DNA of 64,000 nt from Nonomuraea africana (GCF_014873535.1 NZ_JADBEF010000001.1:7502001-7566000); one strand, 5' to 3'. Positions 24,602 through 33,178 are shown, counted from the first letter of the stretch. Notes: generated from the letters alone by a model not told the origin. A program made the numbers and translations.

Positions 24602-25846
24602 TCAGGCGCGGCTCGGTTCTGAGTCCGGCTCGGCGAGGGGCGCTGCGGCGCGGCGGGGGAGCAGCAGCGGAGTCGCCAGCAGGAGCACGCCGGCCAGGCC
24701 GATGGCCGTTCGCGGGCCGAGCAGACCGCCGAGCACGCCCCATGCGGCCGTCAGAAGCGCGGTCGAGGCCTTGGTCGTCACCGACCAGGCCGACAGCGTG
24801 CGGGCGACCCGGTCGGGCGCGGTGCGCTCCAGGCGATAGGTGGCGCAGACGGGGTTGAAGACCCCGCAGCAGAAGATCAGCCCGAGCTCGACGCCCATCA
24901 CCAGCAGCAGCCCACCGGTCCCCGGCCCCACGAGGGTCAGCCCGACGAGCCAGATCGCGCGCAGCGTCCCGGCCACGACCAGGACCCGGTGCTCCCCGAA
25001 CCGGGTGACGAGCGGGCGGGCCAGCCGCGAACCGAACAACCCGCCGATCGCGGGTGCGGCGAAGGCGAGGCCGTACTGCCATGCTTCGAACCCGAGTTGG
25101 CCGAGCATCAGGACGGCCAGCAGCGCGTCGGTGGCCATCACCAGGCCGTTGAACACGGCGGTGTTGAAGAACAGCGGACGCAGCGTCGCGTCGGCGAGGA
25201 TGTACCGCCAGCCGTCGAGCAGGTCCCCGGCCCGCATACGCGCGGCCTGTCGGCGCACGGGCCGCGGCTCGTGGCCGCCCGTCGCGCGGATGCCCAGGGC
25301 CGAGAGCAGGTAGCTGAACGCGTCGGCCACCACCGTCGCCACCGGACCGAGAAGCCCGATTGCGGCACCGCCCAGCGGCGGTCCGATGACCGTGGTCGTC
25401 CAGGCCGTCGACTCGAAGCGGGCGTTGGCGACGAGCAGATGCTCGGCCGGCAGTAGCGTCTTCAGGTAGGCGCCGGAGGCGGCGCGGAAGGAGATGTCGG
25501 CGGCCGCGACGACGACCGAGACCAGCAGAAGCTGGACGAAGGAGAGCACGCCGAGCGCGAACGCGGCGGGGATCGTCAGCAGCGCCGCGAACCGCACCAG
25601 GTCCATTCCGATCAGCACCGGCCGCTTGCGGCGGAACTCCACCCACGGGCCCAGCGGCACCGCCACGGCCGCGCCCACCAAAGCCCCCACCGAGGACAAC
25701 GCCGCGACCTCGGCGGGCCCGGCGTGCAACACCTGGATCGCGATCAGCGGGAACGCGCCGAAGGCGAGCCACGTGCCGAGCGCGCTGGTCCCGTACGCCC
25801 CCCAGAGCCACCCGAACTGCCGCCCCAACCGGTGCCCGCTCCGCAT
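24602..25846 (-). CDS. MFS transporter
   Basis: 414 residues from ATG 25846 (GAGGAG eight bases upstream; an in-frame ATG at 25873 has no such site). Twelve-helix pattern typical of MFS_3-type exporters related to MDR pumps: GWLWGAYGTSALGTWLAFGAFPL at the start, the loop between helices 2 and 3 with GPWVEFRRKRPVLIGMDLVRF, and a long central basic loop (GGHEPRPVRRQAARMRAG). Divergent from a LysR-type gene 135 bp away, whose inverted-repeat sites lie between them, so export of a small molecule under LysR control is likely. Substrate unknown. Confidence 0.87.
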   Translation of the reverse strand: MRSGHRLGRQFGWLWGAYGTSALGTWLAFGAFPLIAIQVLHAGPAEVAALSSVGALVGAAVAVPLGPWVEFRRKRPVLIGMDLVRFAALLTIPAAFALGVLSFVQLLLVSVVVAAADISFRAASGAYLKTLLPAEHLLVANARFESTAWTTTVIGPPLGGAAIGLLGPVATVVADAFSYLLSALGIRATGGHEPRPVRRQAARMRAGDLLDGWRYILADATLRPLFFNTAVFNGLVMATDALLAVLMLGQLGFEAWQYGLAFAAPAIGGLFGSRLARPLVTRFGEHRVLVVAGTLRAIWLVGLTLVGPGTGGLLLVMGVELGLIFCCGVFNPVCATYRLERTAPDRVARTLSAWSVTTKASTALLTAAWGVLGGLLGPRTAIGLAGVLLLATPLLLPRRAAAPLAEPDSEPSRA

Positions 25847-25920
25847 GCCCGCCGCTCCTCGCCACTCACTCACACAACCAATCCGCGATCGGGAGCATCA
25901 AAGCGCGGGCCGTACCAGGG

Positions 25921-25961
25921 GATCAAACAACTGTAGAGCCTTTGATCACAACAAACAGTTG
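25921..25961. promoter_or_regulatory. Interleaved inverted repeats between MFS and LysR genes
   Basis: GATCAAA (25921) pairs with TTTGATC (25941), and CAACTGT (25928) with ACAGTTG (25955). They overlap in one 41-bp window 20 bp upstream of the LysR start, as expected for LysR operators controlling both divergent genes. Confidence 0.55.
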
Positions 25962-25981
25962 TACCCGTAAGGTGTGTCCAC

Positions 25982-26917
25982 ATGGACCTCAACACCGTCC
26001 GAACCTTCGTCGCCGCCGCCGACGCGGGGCAGTTCCAGGAGGCAGCCGCCGAGCTGGCGGTCACCCAGCAGGCCGTCTCCAAGCGCATCGCCGCGCTGGA
26101 GCGCAACCTCGGAGTGCGGCTGTTCGCCCGCACCCCGCGCGGCGCCGAGCTCACCATCGACGGGCAGGCGTTCCTGCCCCACGCCCGCGAACTGCTCCGG
26201 GTCGCCGAGCGCGCGGCCGCGTCCGTCCGCACCGGCAGCCGTCCGCTGCGCGTCGACGTGATCGCCTCGCGCAGCGCGCAGTCGGGCCTGATGCGCGGCT
26301 TCCACCGCGCGCACCCCGAGATCGAGCTCGACGTGGTGATGCTGTTCGACATCGAGGCGGCCGTGGCCGCCATCCGGTCCGGTGCGATCGACGTGTCCTT
26401 CCGCGCCGTCGGCATGCCGGGCCGACCCCTTCCCGAGGACATCGAGTCCGTCCGGGTGCTCGACGAGGCGCTCCAGCTCCTCATCGGGCCCGCCCACGAG
26501 CTGGCGTCCGCCCGGTCGGTGACGCTGACCCAGCTCGCCGGGCACCGGATCTGGATGCCCGGCATCGTCCCCGGTACCGAGTGGGCCGCCTACTACGACG
26601 ACCTCGTCGCCGAGTTCGGCCTCACCATCGAGGCGACCGGCCCCAACTTCGGCTCCGACGCGCTCCTCGACACCATCGCCGACACCTCGGCCCTGGCCAC
26701 CTTCATGGGCGAGCAGACCCGCCTGGTCTGGCCCGCCGACCACGGCCTGCGCCGCATCCCGGTGATCGGCCCCACGCCGGTCTACCCGCACTCGCTCCTG
26801 TGGCACCGCGACAACCCCCACCCAGCGCTGGCCACCCTCCGCGCCCACCTCGCCGCCACGGCGGCCGGCCACGGCGCCGCCGGGACCTGGGCGCCGGACT
26901 GGGCAATCCCGCGCTGA
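25982..26917 (+). CDS. LysR-family transcriptional regulator
   Basis: 311 residues. N-terminal LysR HTH: MDLNTVRTFVAAADAGQFQE, LAVTQQAVSKRIAALERNLG, LFARTPRGAELT. The effector-binding periplasmic-protein-like domain follows from about residue 85. It is divergent from the MFS gene and presumably regulates it. Confidence 0.9.
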   Translation: MDLNTVRTFVAAADAGQFQEAAAELAVTQQAVSKRIAALERNLGVRLFARTPRGAELTIDGQAFLPHARELLRVAERAAASVRTGSRPLRVDVIASRSAQSGLMRGFHRAHPEIELDVVMLFDIEAAVAAIRSGAIDVSFRAVGMPGRPLPEDIESVRVLDEALQLLIGPAHELASARSVTLTQLAGHRIWMPGIVPGTEWAAYYDDLVAEFGLTIEATGPNFGSDALLDTIADTSALATFMGEQTRLVWPADHGLRRIPVIGPTPVYPHSLLWHRDNPHPALATLRAHLAATAAGHGAAGTWAPDWAIPR

Positions 26918-27242
26918 ACGCCGCCTCGCGGGCCGGACCGCTAACCGGGATTCAGGAGGCAGGCGCGGCCATCGGCACACTCCCGGCCCTGCCCTCCGTA
27001 TGCCTCACATGAGGCATGAGCAGGCACGCTAGGGCGCTCAGCCAGGGCAAACAGCCGTCGTCACCGAATCGTCGTCAAGATCGACTTTCTAGCGCCAAAA
27101 TCCGGTCCGATCCTCCCCGGAGGCCTATCCGTTGAATTTTCCGCCGTTACTACCGAGACCCCGCATGGCTCACGCAGGTAGCTGCCACACCCAGGCGGGG
27201 CCCGTCCCCTGAGGCGGCCCATGGCCGCGCGGGCGAGGTCCG
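26918..27242. other. Intergenic, convergent LysR genes; holds inverted repeat A
   Basis: No gene seen. The only structure is the 37-bp repeat at 27126-27162, described separately. Confidence 0.5.
27126..27162 (+). repeat. 37-bp inverted repeat, copy A
   Basis: Begins TATCCGTTGAATTTTCCGCC and ends ACCGAGACCCC. Perfect inverted match to 28648-28684 on the other side of the LysR/DoxX pair. Confidence 0.85.
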
Positions 27243-28130
27243 TCAGGGTCGGGCGAGACCGGAAACGAGCTCGTCGCGGAGGCGGCCGACAGCCTCCCTG
27301 TCGTCGTGGCCGCGCCAGGCCAGTGCGACGCGGTGGCGGGGGGCAGCCTGGAGAGGGCGCCAGACCAGCTCAGGATGGGTGGCCTTGGCCGCCGGAACCA
27401 GCGAGACCAGATCAGGCTCGGCGGTGAGCAGCAGGACGATGGCGCTGAGCCGCCGGCTGTGGCATACCTGGACCTCGGGCCGCCACCCGGCCGCAGCGCA
27501 GGCGTCCAGCACGTGGTCGTGGTAGCCGGGGGCTTCTTCGCGGTCGAACCAGAGCAGGCGCTTGCCGGCGAGATCGTCGGCCGTGAGCTGATCCGGCAGA
27601 CGATGCCGTCTGCCGGTGATCACGCCGAGGGGTTCGTCGACCAGACGTAGCAGGTGCAGGTCCGTGTGGCCCACGGGCTCGAGCATGAGGCCGAGATCGA
27701 GCTCGTCCCGGCCCAGCAGATCCGCTTGCTCCGCGGAGGTGGCGTCGTGGAAGGCGATGCTCACACCCGCGGCACCGGCGGCGAGCCGTATCCGACCGAG
27801 CAGACCGGGGCCGATCCCCGTGGACAACCCGATCCTGAGCGCGGGCAGGGAGCCGGAGGCGAGGTCCCGGATGTCACGCAGGCTTCGCTCGGAAAGGGCG
27901 AGCAGGTCGCGGGCCGCGTCGAGCGCTGCCGCCCCTGCGGGGGTCAGCCGCACACCACGTGGGGTGCGCTCCAGGAGGGTGGCACCGACCGCCTTCTCCA
28001 GGGCCTTGATCTGCTGGCTCAGCGACGGCTGGGCGATGTGCAACCGGCGGGCCGCCCGGCCGAAGTGGAGTTCTTCGGCCACTGCTTGGAAATATCGCAG
28101 CCGGCGCAGGTCCCATCCCATTCCGGCCAT
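27243..28130 (-). CDS. LysR-family transcriptional regulator
   Basis: 295 residues. HTH: DLRRLRYFQAVAEELHFGRA, LHIAQPSLSQQIKALEKAVG, LERTPRGVRLTPAG. Full-length effector domain after it. An alternative start three codons in (ATG 28121) fits the family equally well; neither has a strong ribosome site. Divergent from the DoxX gene 74 bp away, so probably its regulator. Confidence 0.9.
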   Translation of the reverse strand: MAGMGWDLRRLRYFQAVAEELHFGRAARRLHIAQPSLSQQIKALEKAVGATLLERTPRGVRLTPAGAAALDAARDLLALSERSLRDIRDLASGSLPALRIGLSTGIGPGLLGRIRLAAGAAGVSIAFHDATSAEQADLLGRDELDLGLMLEPVGHTDLHLLRLVDEPLGVITGRRHRLPDQLTADDLAGKRLLWFDREEAPGYHDHVLDACAAAGWRPEVQVCHSRRLSAIVLLLTAEPDLVSLVPAAKATHPELVWRPLQAAPRHRVALAWRGHDDREAVGRLRDELVSGLARP

Positions 28131-28204
28131 GATAGGTCCAGCCTATCGGGCGGGTGGAAAGTGGTCTTGGACAGTCCTGCGGGCGATGAGCTGCACTAAG
28201 GGAC

Positions 28205-28576
28205 ATGTCTCTTGTTCTGTGGGTGTTCCAGGCGCTACTGGCCGTGTTGTTCCTTGTCGCCGGCGGGCTCAAGATCGTCGCGCCGCTGGAGGCCATCAGC
28301 GGGCTGATGCCGTGGGTGGAGGACTTCCCCCGGCTCCAGGTGGCGGGCATCGGGATCATCGAGGTGTGCGGTGCGGCGGGCCTGGTCCTTCCCGGGATGA
28401 CCCGGATCGCGCCCGTACTGACACCGCTGGCGGCGATCGGCTTCGTGATCCTCATGGCCGGTGCCACGGTCACGCATCTGGGAAGAGGCGAGGCACACCT
28501 GATCGGGGGAAACCTCGCCGTGATCGTCATTGCCGCGATCGTCGCGTGGGGGCGTCTCCGCTCGTGGCCGCTCTGA
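28205..28576 (+). CDS. DoxX family membrane protein
   Basis: 123 residues with four hydrophobic segments (FQALLAVLFLVAGGLKIV, VAGIGIIEVCGAAGLVL, LTPLAAIGFVILMAGATV, LAVIVIAAIVAWG). Size and pattern are those of small DoxX-like proteins (DUF6326/DoxX group) of unknown biochemical role. Controlled probably by the divergent LysR gene. The pair is enclosed by 37-bp inverted repeats. Confidence 0.85.
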   Translation: MSLVLWVFQALLAVLFLVAGGLKIVAPLEAISGLMPWVEDFPRLQVAGIGIIEVCGAAGLVLPGMTRIAPVLTPLAAIGFVILMAGATVTHLGRGEAHLIGGNLAVIVIAAIVAWGRLRSWPL

Positions 28577-28647
28577 ATCTCCGAGCCCCGTGCACGATCC
28601 TGGCGAGCGCTGATCCCGCTGGCCGAGCAGGATCGCCGCCTCTGGAA

Positions 28648-28684
28648 GGGGTCTCGGTAGTAACGGCGGAAAATTCAACGGATA
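28648..28684 (-). repeat. 37-bp inverted repeat, copy B
   Basis: Perfect reverse complement of 27126-27162. Together with copy C it also forms a 200-bp imperfect inverted structure whose outer arms extend into GCCGCTGGCCTGC / GCAGGTCAGCGGC. Confidence 0.85.
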
Positions 28685-28803
28685 TGCCGCTGGCCTGCTC
28701 CGATGTGAGGGCGCCGCAGGACCGGTGTGCCGGTTGGTAGATGCGGTGGGCCGAGCCGAAGGTGCCGCTGACCTTGCCCGGGTCTCCATGCCGACGCAGG
28801 TCA

Positions 28804-28846
28804 GCGGCATATTCGTTGGAAATTTCTTCATTACTACCGGGCCCCC
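28804..28846 (+). repeat. Diverged third copy (C) of the 37-bp repeat
   Basis: Same orientation as copy A, about three quarters identical (TATTCGTTGGAAATTTC, TTACTACCGGGCCCC). Lies 120 bp from copy B, facing it. Confidence 0.6.
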
Positions 28847-29306
28847 TACTGCGGAACGCCCTGCCGCCAGGCCGCCCACCGAGCCCGCCGCCGCGCAGGC
28901 GAAGGCCACCGCGCACACGGCGTGGCTGCGCGGCCGCCTGGCCGCCGACGCGAGCCGCGCCCACCAGCTCGCCGCCGAGCTGGCCGCCGCGCTCGCCACC
29001 ATCCCCACCGCCGTCGACGGCGAGGGCCAGGCCGCCGAGACCGAACCGCCGACCGGCTGGGAGAACGAGCTCGGCGAGCTGGCCCACCGCCTGACCAGGC
29101 TGGCCACCTCCATCAGCGCCGCCGCCCGCGAGCACCAGGCCGTCGCCGCCGACTGGCGGCACGCCGCCCGCACCGCCGGGATACGTCGTTCGCCGGCGAC
29201 CACCGCGGTGGGCGACGAAACCCCGACCGGCGCCGCCAGCACGAGCGACGCCGAAGCTCCCGGCGACCTGGTCGAGGAGCTGCCCCCGGGACTGAGACGA
29301 GACCGA
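28847..29306 (+). pseudogene. Gene fragment of unknown type, no own start
   Basis: The plus-strand frame is open and has strongly coding-like GC3 and composition (helical, Ala-rich: AWLRGRLAADASRAHQLAAE, ELAHRLTRLATSISAAARE). It begins abruptly at repeat C and reads through into non-coding sequence; no ribosome site or start exists within it. It looks like the 3' part of a longer gene cut by the repeat-bounded unit. Family not recognised. Confidence 0.4.
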
Positions 29307-29617
29307 CGTGTGCCTCTGGCGCACCGATGGCCAGTGGCACCTGTACCAGGGGTTCAGCGCACATAAGGTGAAAACCCACATTCGGTGGATCATGAACAGG
29401 TGTTGGAGTGCTCTTCCTCGCACCACGCGGGGCACTGTTTCATCTGGTCGGGCCTCATTCCGGATGGATCATCACTACGTTCCAGCGTGCTGGCATACCG
29501 TCGCCATGGCACTCCACCGCAGTCGCTGACCGGCCGCAATCAGCATGCCGCCATAAGGGACGAGCTCTATGATCAGGTTCGTCCTGATCGTTGAGATTCG
29601 GAGAAGATGTCAACCTC
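29307..29617. other. No gene or structure recognised
   Basis: Only short unsupported frames; GC content drops slightly relative to both sides. Confidence 0.4.
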
Positions 29618-29983
29618 ATGCGCCGTGCCATGGTCCTTCTGGGTGGCGTCGCCCTCGCCGTCGGCGCGTTCGCCCTCTTCTACCGGGGCCCGGGACAACC
29701 GTTCATCCGCGGTTACGTGAGCGACGTCGGCGCCACCATGCTGGTCTACGCGTTCTTGGGGCTGCTGTGGCGCACCACCGCCGCACCCCGCACCCTGGCC
29801 ACGGCCGCGATCGCCGCCGCCGTCGAGTTTTACCAAATAGTCGGCATGACCCCGCCGGGCATCGGCGGTGTCCTGGTCGGCGCGTTCCCCGACCCATGGG
29901 ACCTGGTCGCCTATGCCATCGGTGTGGTCGCGGCCCTGGCCTGGGAACGCCGATTGGTCCGATCCGGTGATCAGACCGGCTGA
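29618..29983 (+). CDS. DUF2809 family membrane protein
   Basis: 121 residues from ATG 29618 (GGAGAAG 12 bases upstream). Hydrophobic segments VLLGGVALAVGAFALFY, GYVSDVGATMLVYAFLGLLW and AYAIGVVAALAWE, with EFYQIVGMTPPGIGGVLVGAFPDPWDLVAYAIG, the hallmark of DUF2809 proteins, small membrane proteins of unknown role. Confidence 0.8.
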   Translation: MRRAMVLLGGVALAVGAFALFYRGPGQPFIRGYVSDVGATMLVYAFLGLLWRTTAAPRTLATAAIAAAVEFYQIVGMTPPGIGGVLVGAFPDPWDLVAYAIGVVAALAWERRLVRSGDQTG

Positions 29984-30401
29984 CTCTCGGACTCCACCCC
30001 ACCGGCACGCTGACGGTACGGATGCCCCACAGCGGCGAGGTCATCGTGTTCGTCCTGCGCGGCGGCCAGCCGTTGCAAAGCAGGACGGGGTCCGGCCAGC
30101 GGCGCCACTGATCGGCCTTCGGTACTGGTGGGGCTCGCGTATTCAACTGTCGCCGGTTCTCGGAGGAAGCCAGGGCGATGCTGACTGTATGTAGCTGAAG
30201 CAGCTCGGTGACCCATTGCCTTGCCCAGGCCACCGTGGGTGGTGCCGCCGAGTGTGCTCGGCGGCGTAGTCGACGACCGTTCCGGACAACGAGTCGGGCC
30301 CGGTGCACGCGTGCAACCGGCTACACCGCTGAGGAGGAAACCCCCGTCGCCCCTGGTCAAAACGCGTTGGCGAGGGATTCACCCGGTGGCAGGATGGCTC
30401 G
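29984..30401. other. No gene recognised between DUF2809 and acetyltransferase genes
   Basis: The first 130 bp remain open on the plus strand with coding-like composition (RMPHSGEVIVFVLRGG) but have no start; possibly a scrap. Nothing else is seen. Confidence 0.35.
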
Positions 30402-31010
30402 GTGAACATGGCACAGAACCAGAGAGCCCCTGTCGTGCGTCCCATCACCGACGCCGACATTCCCACCGCGGTCGATACCCTCGCCCGCGCCTTCGCCGAC
30501 TACCCCTACACGCGGCACGTGATCGCAGCGGACGATCACGAGGAGCGGATCCGGCGGTCCCAGGAGCTGTGCCTGACCCGCATCGGCATGGTGTACGGCC
30601 GAGTCTGGGTCGCCGACGAAGGCCGCGCCGTGGCTGTCTGGGCCATTCCCGGCCAGGATCCCTCGCCCGCCTTCGCCGAACTCGGGCCGCTCCTCGGCGA
30701 ACTCAGCGGCGACCGCGCCGCCGCGTCCGCGGCCGCGGACGCGGCCATTGCCCCGTACCGGCCCCAGGAGCCGGGATGGTTCCTGGAAACCGTGGGAACC
30801 GCCCCCGAGGCCCAGGGGCAGGGACTCGGCAGTGCGGTGCTGATTCCCGGCATCCAGGAGGCCGAGCGCGCTGGGTGTCCGGCGTTCCTGGAGACCTCCA
30901 GCGAGGCGAACGTGCGGTTCTACGAGCGCCTCGGCTTCAAGGTTGCAGCCGATGTCCAGCTCCCCGACAACGGCCCCCGGACGTGGTGCATGCGCAGGGA
31001 CCCGCGCTGA
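30402..31010 (+). CDS. GNAT-family N-acetyltransferase
   Basis: 202 residues from GTG 30402 (an ATG lies two codons in). GNAT fold: PVVRPITDADIPTAVDTLARAF at the N-terminus, acetyl-CoA-binding motif A as TVGTAPEAQGQGLGSAVLIPG and motif B LETSSEANVRFYERLGFKV. Alone on its strand. Typical size for small-molecule or peptide acetyltransferases; substrate unknown. Confidence 0.85.
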   Translation: MNMAQNQRAPVVRPITDADIPTAVDTLARAFADYPYTRHVIAADDHEERIRRSQELCLTRIGMVYGRVWVADEGRAVAVWAIPGQDPSPAFAELGPLLGELSGDRAAASAAADAAIAPYRPQEPGWFLETVGTAPEAQGQGLGSAVLIPGIQEAERAGCPAFLETSSEANVRFYERLGFKVAADVQLPDNGPRTWCMRRDPR

Positions 31011-31314
31011 GAGCCTGACATCTCACCCCCGATGGGGAGCCGTGCTCAGACCACCCCGTCGTCCTCGTCCAACTCCGGCGCATCCGGGCGCCGGCGCCCA
31101 CCGCGGCGAGCGACGAAAGCCCTGGCGCGGAGTGTCGGGCAAGGACAGTCCAGGCAGACCAACCCTGCACACCTCCCGATCCGAATGTCCAGGCATGGTT
31201 GACGATCCCGTGCCATTAGCGTGCCATTAAGGGCGGTCAACCGCGGTCAGTCACGGTCACTCGCGGGCTGTCCGCCGTCCACATCGAGGCCGTTGTGCCT
31301 GAAGATCAGGCCAT
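31011..31314. other. Right flank of element 2
   Basis: Holds the CGTGCCATTA arm-type pair. A minus-strand frame (31150 to 31046) ending in RRRPDAPELDEDDGVV looks like the tail of a lost gene. Confidence 0.35.
31209..31229. promoter_or_regulatory. Putative integrase arm-type repeat (right end of element 2)
   Basis: CGTGCCATTA at 31209 and 31220 (period 11), 86 bp left of att3; counterpart of 15843-15863. Confidence 0.45.
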
Positions 31315-31358
31315 TTTGCAAGCAGGATGTCAGGAGTTCGAATCTCCTAGGGTCCACC
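31315..31358 (+). other. att3: tRNA-Ala(TGC) 3'-half copy
   Basis: Same sequence as att1 except for one base near the acceptor end (GGGTCC for GGCTCC). No 5' half. It is followed by a weak hairpin and by the end of an integrase remnant, as at att1. Confidence 0.88.
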
Positions 31359-31375
31359 TCCTCATACGCCCCGCC

Positions 31376-31537
31376 ACCGATCATGGTGCAAGGCGTTCGT
31401 GTCATTAGCCTGCGTCGTTCTGCTTCTTGGCGCTTGTTCCTCGCCTTCTTCTGTTCGGCCTTCACTCGCGTGTTGAGCGCGTCGGCGATCTTCTGGTCGG
31501 CGTCGCGGGTCGCGTGCTGGTAGATCGGGAGCGACAA
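31376..31537 (-). pseudogene. Integrase C-terminal remnant beside att3
   Basis: IYQHATRDADQKIADALNTRV followed by a Lys/Arg-rich tail is the end of a tyrosine integrase with the nucleophile Tyr. It resembles the C-terminus of the chimeric integrase at 17.7 kb (IYQHATKDADQRIADAL) more than that of element 1. Everything before the Tyr is lost. It marks a third, almost completely deleted element right of att3. Confidence 0.75.
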
Positions 31538-31561
31538 GGAGCGCCAAGAAGTTCGCCGGCC

Positions 31562-32665
31562 TCAGCGGTCGAGCCGGTAGAGGCGGAAGAAGTCGTTCTC
31601 GACGGGCAGCACGGTGCACCGTCCGAAGCCCGCCTCCGAGGCGAACCCACTGACAGCGCCGGCCCGTAGCACGGTGCCGACGGCCGCCGAGGGCTTCTCG
31701 ACGAGTTGGGTGGGCAGGCAGTGCGTGACGCTCCAGCCGTACATCATCCGCTCCACCTCGTCCCCTGGCGCGGTGAAGCGTTCGGCCACCCGCTCGTCGG
31801 CGACGAGGACCGCGCCGTCCTCGGCCAGGGCGTCGCGTATCGCCCGTAGCGTCTCCACCGGCCTGGACAGATCGTGCAATACCTCCATGAGGAGCACGAG
31901 GTCGTACGGTCCTGTGTCGCGCAGGGACGTCGCGTCGGCGCACACCAGCCGGACACGGTTACCGAGACCGGCCTGCTCGGCGTGGGCGCGCGCGTCGGCG
32001 ATCGAGGAGTCGTCCGCGTCCAGGCCGTCCACCACCGCGTTGGGGAAGGCACGAGCGACCGCGATGGCCGACCAGCCCTGCCCGCAGCCGACGTCGGCGA
32101 TGCGCGGGTGAGGCGCCGCCTCCAGCCGGGCAAGGACGTCGGGCATGGCGGCGATCCAGCTGCCCGCCAGCTCGTGGGTGAAGGCGGGCCGGTTGATGTG
32201 CCCCTGGCCGTGGCGGAAGGCCCTCCCGTACTCCTCGTACGGGACGCCTGCGCCGGTGCGGTAGGCCTGCGCGACCTGGGAGATGACGCCACCGATCCCG
32301 GCGAGCATGTGCGCGAACGGCGCGGCGTGCGCGGGATCGTCGGCGTCGACCAGCACCCGGGCGTGCGCGGGGTCGAGGCGGTAGCGGCGCTCCTCGCCTG
32401 GGACGTCCGGATCGGTCTCCACCAGTCCGGCGACGGCCTGCTGCTCCAGCCACTCGGCGGCGTAGCGGGGCGCTATACCGGCCCGCTCGCTCAACTGCGC
32501 CGCCGTCAACGGGCCATGCTCCTGGAGGGCACGATAGAGGCCGAGTTCGCCGCCCAGGTAGACAGAGAACAGCTCGAGGGCGCCCAGGGTGCTCTCGAAC
32601 AGGCGCTCGGCGAGCCGGTCGGTGCGGTCGGCATCGGTGTCGGTGGCGGTGTTCAAGGCGTTCAT
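31562..32665 (-). CDS. SAM-dependent methyltransferase with N-terminal winged helix
   Basis: 367 residues from ATG 32665 with GGAAAG before it. Residues 25-100 form a winged-helix dimerisation-like domain (ALQEHGPLTAAQLSERAGI, YAAEWLEQQAVAGLV). The Rossmann domain follows from about 185: motif I IADVGCGQGWSAIAVA, acidic ribose-binding end VDGLDADD, and later YDLVLLMEVLHDLSRP and GAVLVADERV. This arrangement occurs in small-molecule methyltransferases of actinomycetes, often in secondary metabolism. Acceptor unknown. Standing alone after att3. Confidence 0.88.
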   Translation of the reverse strand: MNALNTATDTDADRTDRLAERLFESTLGALELFSVYLGGELGLYRALQEHGPLTAAQLSERAGIAPRYAAEWLEQQAVAGLVETDPDVPGEERRYRLDPAHARVLVDADDPAHAAPFAHMLAGIGGVISQVAQAYRTGAGVPYEEYGRAFRHGQGHINRPAFTHELAGSWIAAMPDVLARLEAAPHPRIADVGCGQGWSAIAVARAFPNAVVDGLDADDSSIADARAHAEQAGLGNRVRLVCADATSLRDTGPYDLVLLMEVLHDLSRPVETLRAIRDALAEDGAVLVADERVAERFTAPGDEVERMMYGWSVTHCLPTQLVEKPSAAVGTVLRAGAVSGFASEAGFGRCTVLPVENDFFRLYRLDR

Positions 32666-33022
32666 GATGACTCTTTCCGGGTGAAGAACCTGGCCGTCGC
32701 CAGGGTCTCCCCGCGGGTGCCGTGGCGGTATGGGAAAGGACGCGTATCCCGGTACGCGTCCGGGGCCGAGCCTGACCGGGCCTCTTCGGGCGTCCGGCGC
32801 GTAAGGCCACTACAACCTACGGTAACGGGGAGCGCGGCGGATCGACACCCTTCTACCTGGGCGAATGCCCGGAGGACAGGCTCCACCGCCGGTCGAGGGC
32901 CCGTCGAGGATCAAGACTCGCCCGTCGCCACGCCAGTGGTCGAGGCGAAGCCGCGAGTGTCCGTCGAGGACGATCTCAACCACCTCGAGCCCACACCACC
33001 ACGACATAAAACGCCGCAGCTG
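32666..33022. other. No gene recognised
   Basis: Upstream region of the methyltransferase and end of the AraC remnant; no clear structure seen. Confidence 0.4.
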
Positions 33023-33178
33023 CTACGGCACGGACAACGCGGGGGCGAGCGTGGCGTAGCGGAGGCGCGCGGCGTCCTGGCTCGGTGGCGCGCCGAACTG
33101 GCGGCGGTACTCGCGGCTGAACTGTGACGGGCTGTCGTACCCCACCCGGTGGCCGACCCCGGTGACGAGCGGCGCGAT
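33023..33178 (-). pseudogene. AraC-type regulator C-terminal remnant
   Basis: Reading on the minus strand, GVGHRVGYDSPSQFSREYRR and FGAPPSQDA are the second helix-turn-helix and signature of AraC/XylS regulators, followed by a stop at 33023. The rest of the gene (over 200 residues) is absent. Confidence 0.75.

Larger units (their letters stand above)
15760..31358. mobile_element. Degenerate composite integrative element 2 between att2 and att3
   Basis: Bounded by att2 and att3 (15.6 kb). The inner flanks carry paired repeats of their own type: CGGGCCATTA twice at 15843 and CGTGCCATTA twice at 31209, both with period 11, distinct from those of element 1. Inside lie a chimeric dead integrase, an intact xis, a truncated rep, an LRR gene and about 11 kb of accessory genes. 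No tra or pra remains, so it cannot transfer itself. The accessory genes may have been trapped when two att copies came to flank them. Confidence 0.65.

Noticed and set aside
24003..25865. 620-residue frame covering the MFS and hydrolase genes
   Set aside because: Arg/Ala-rich shadow frame running through two genes with known motifs.
5056..31358. Three tRNA-Ala genes
   Set aside because: Only the 3' half is present at each place; D-arm and 5' acceptor are missing.
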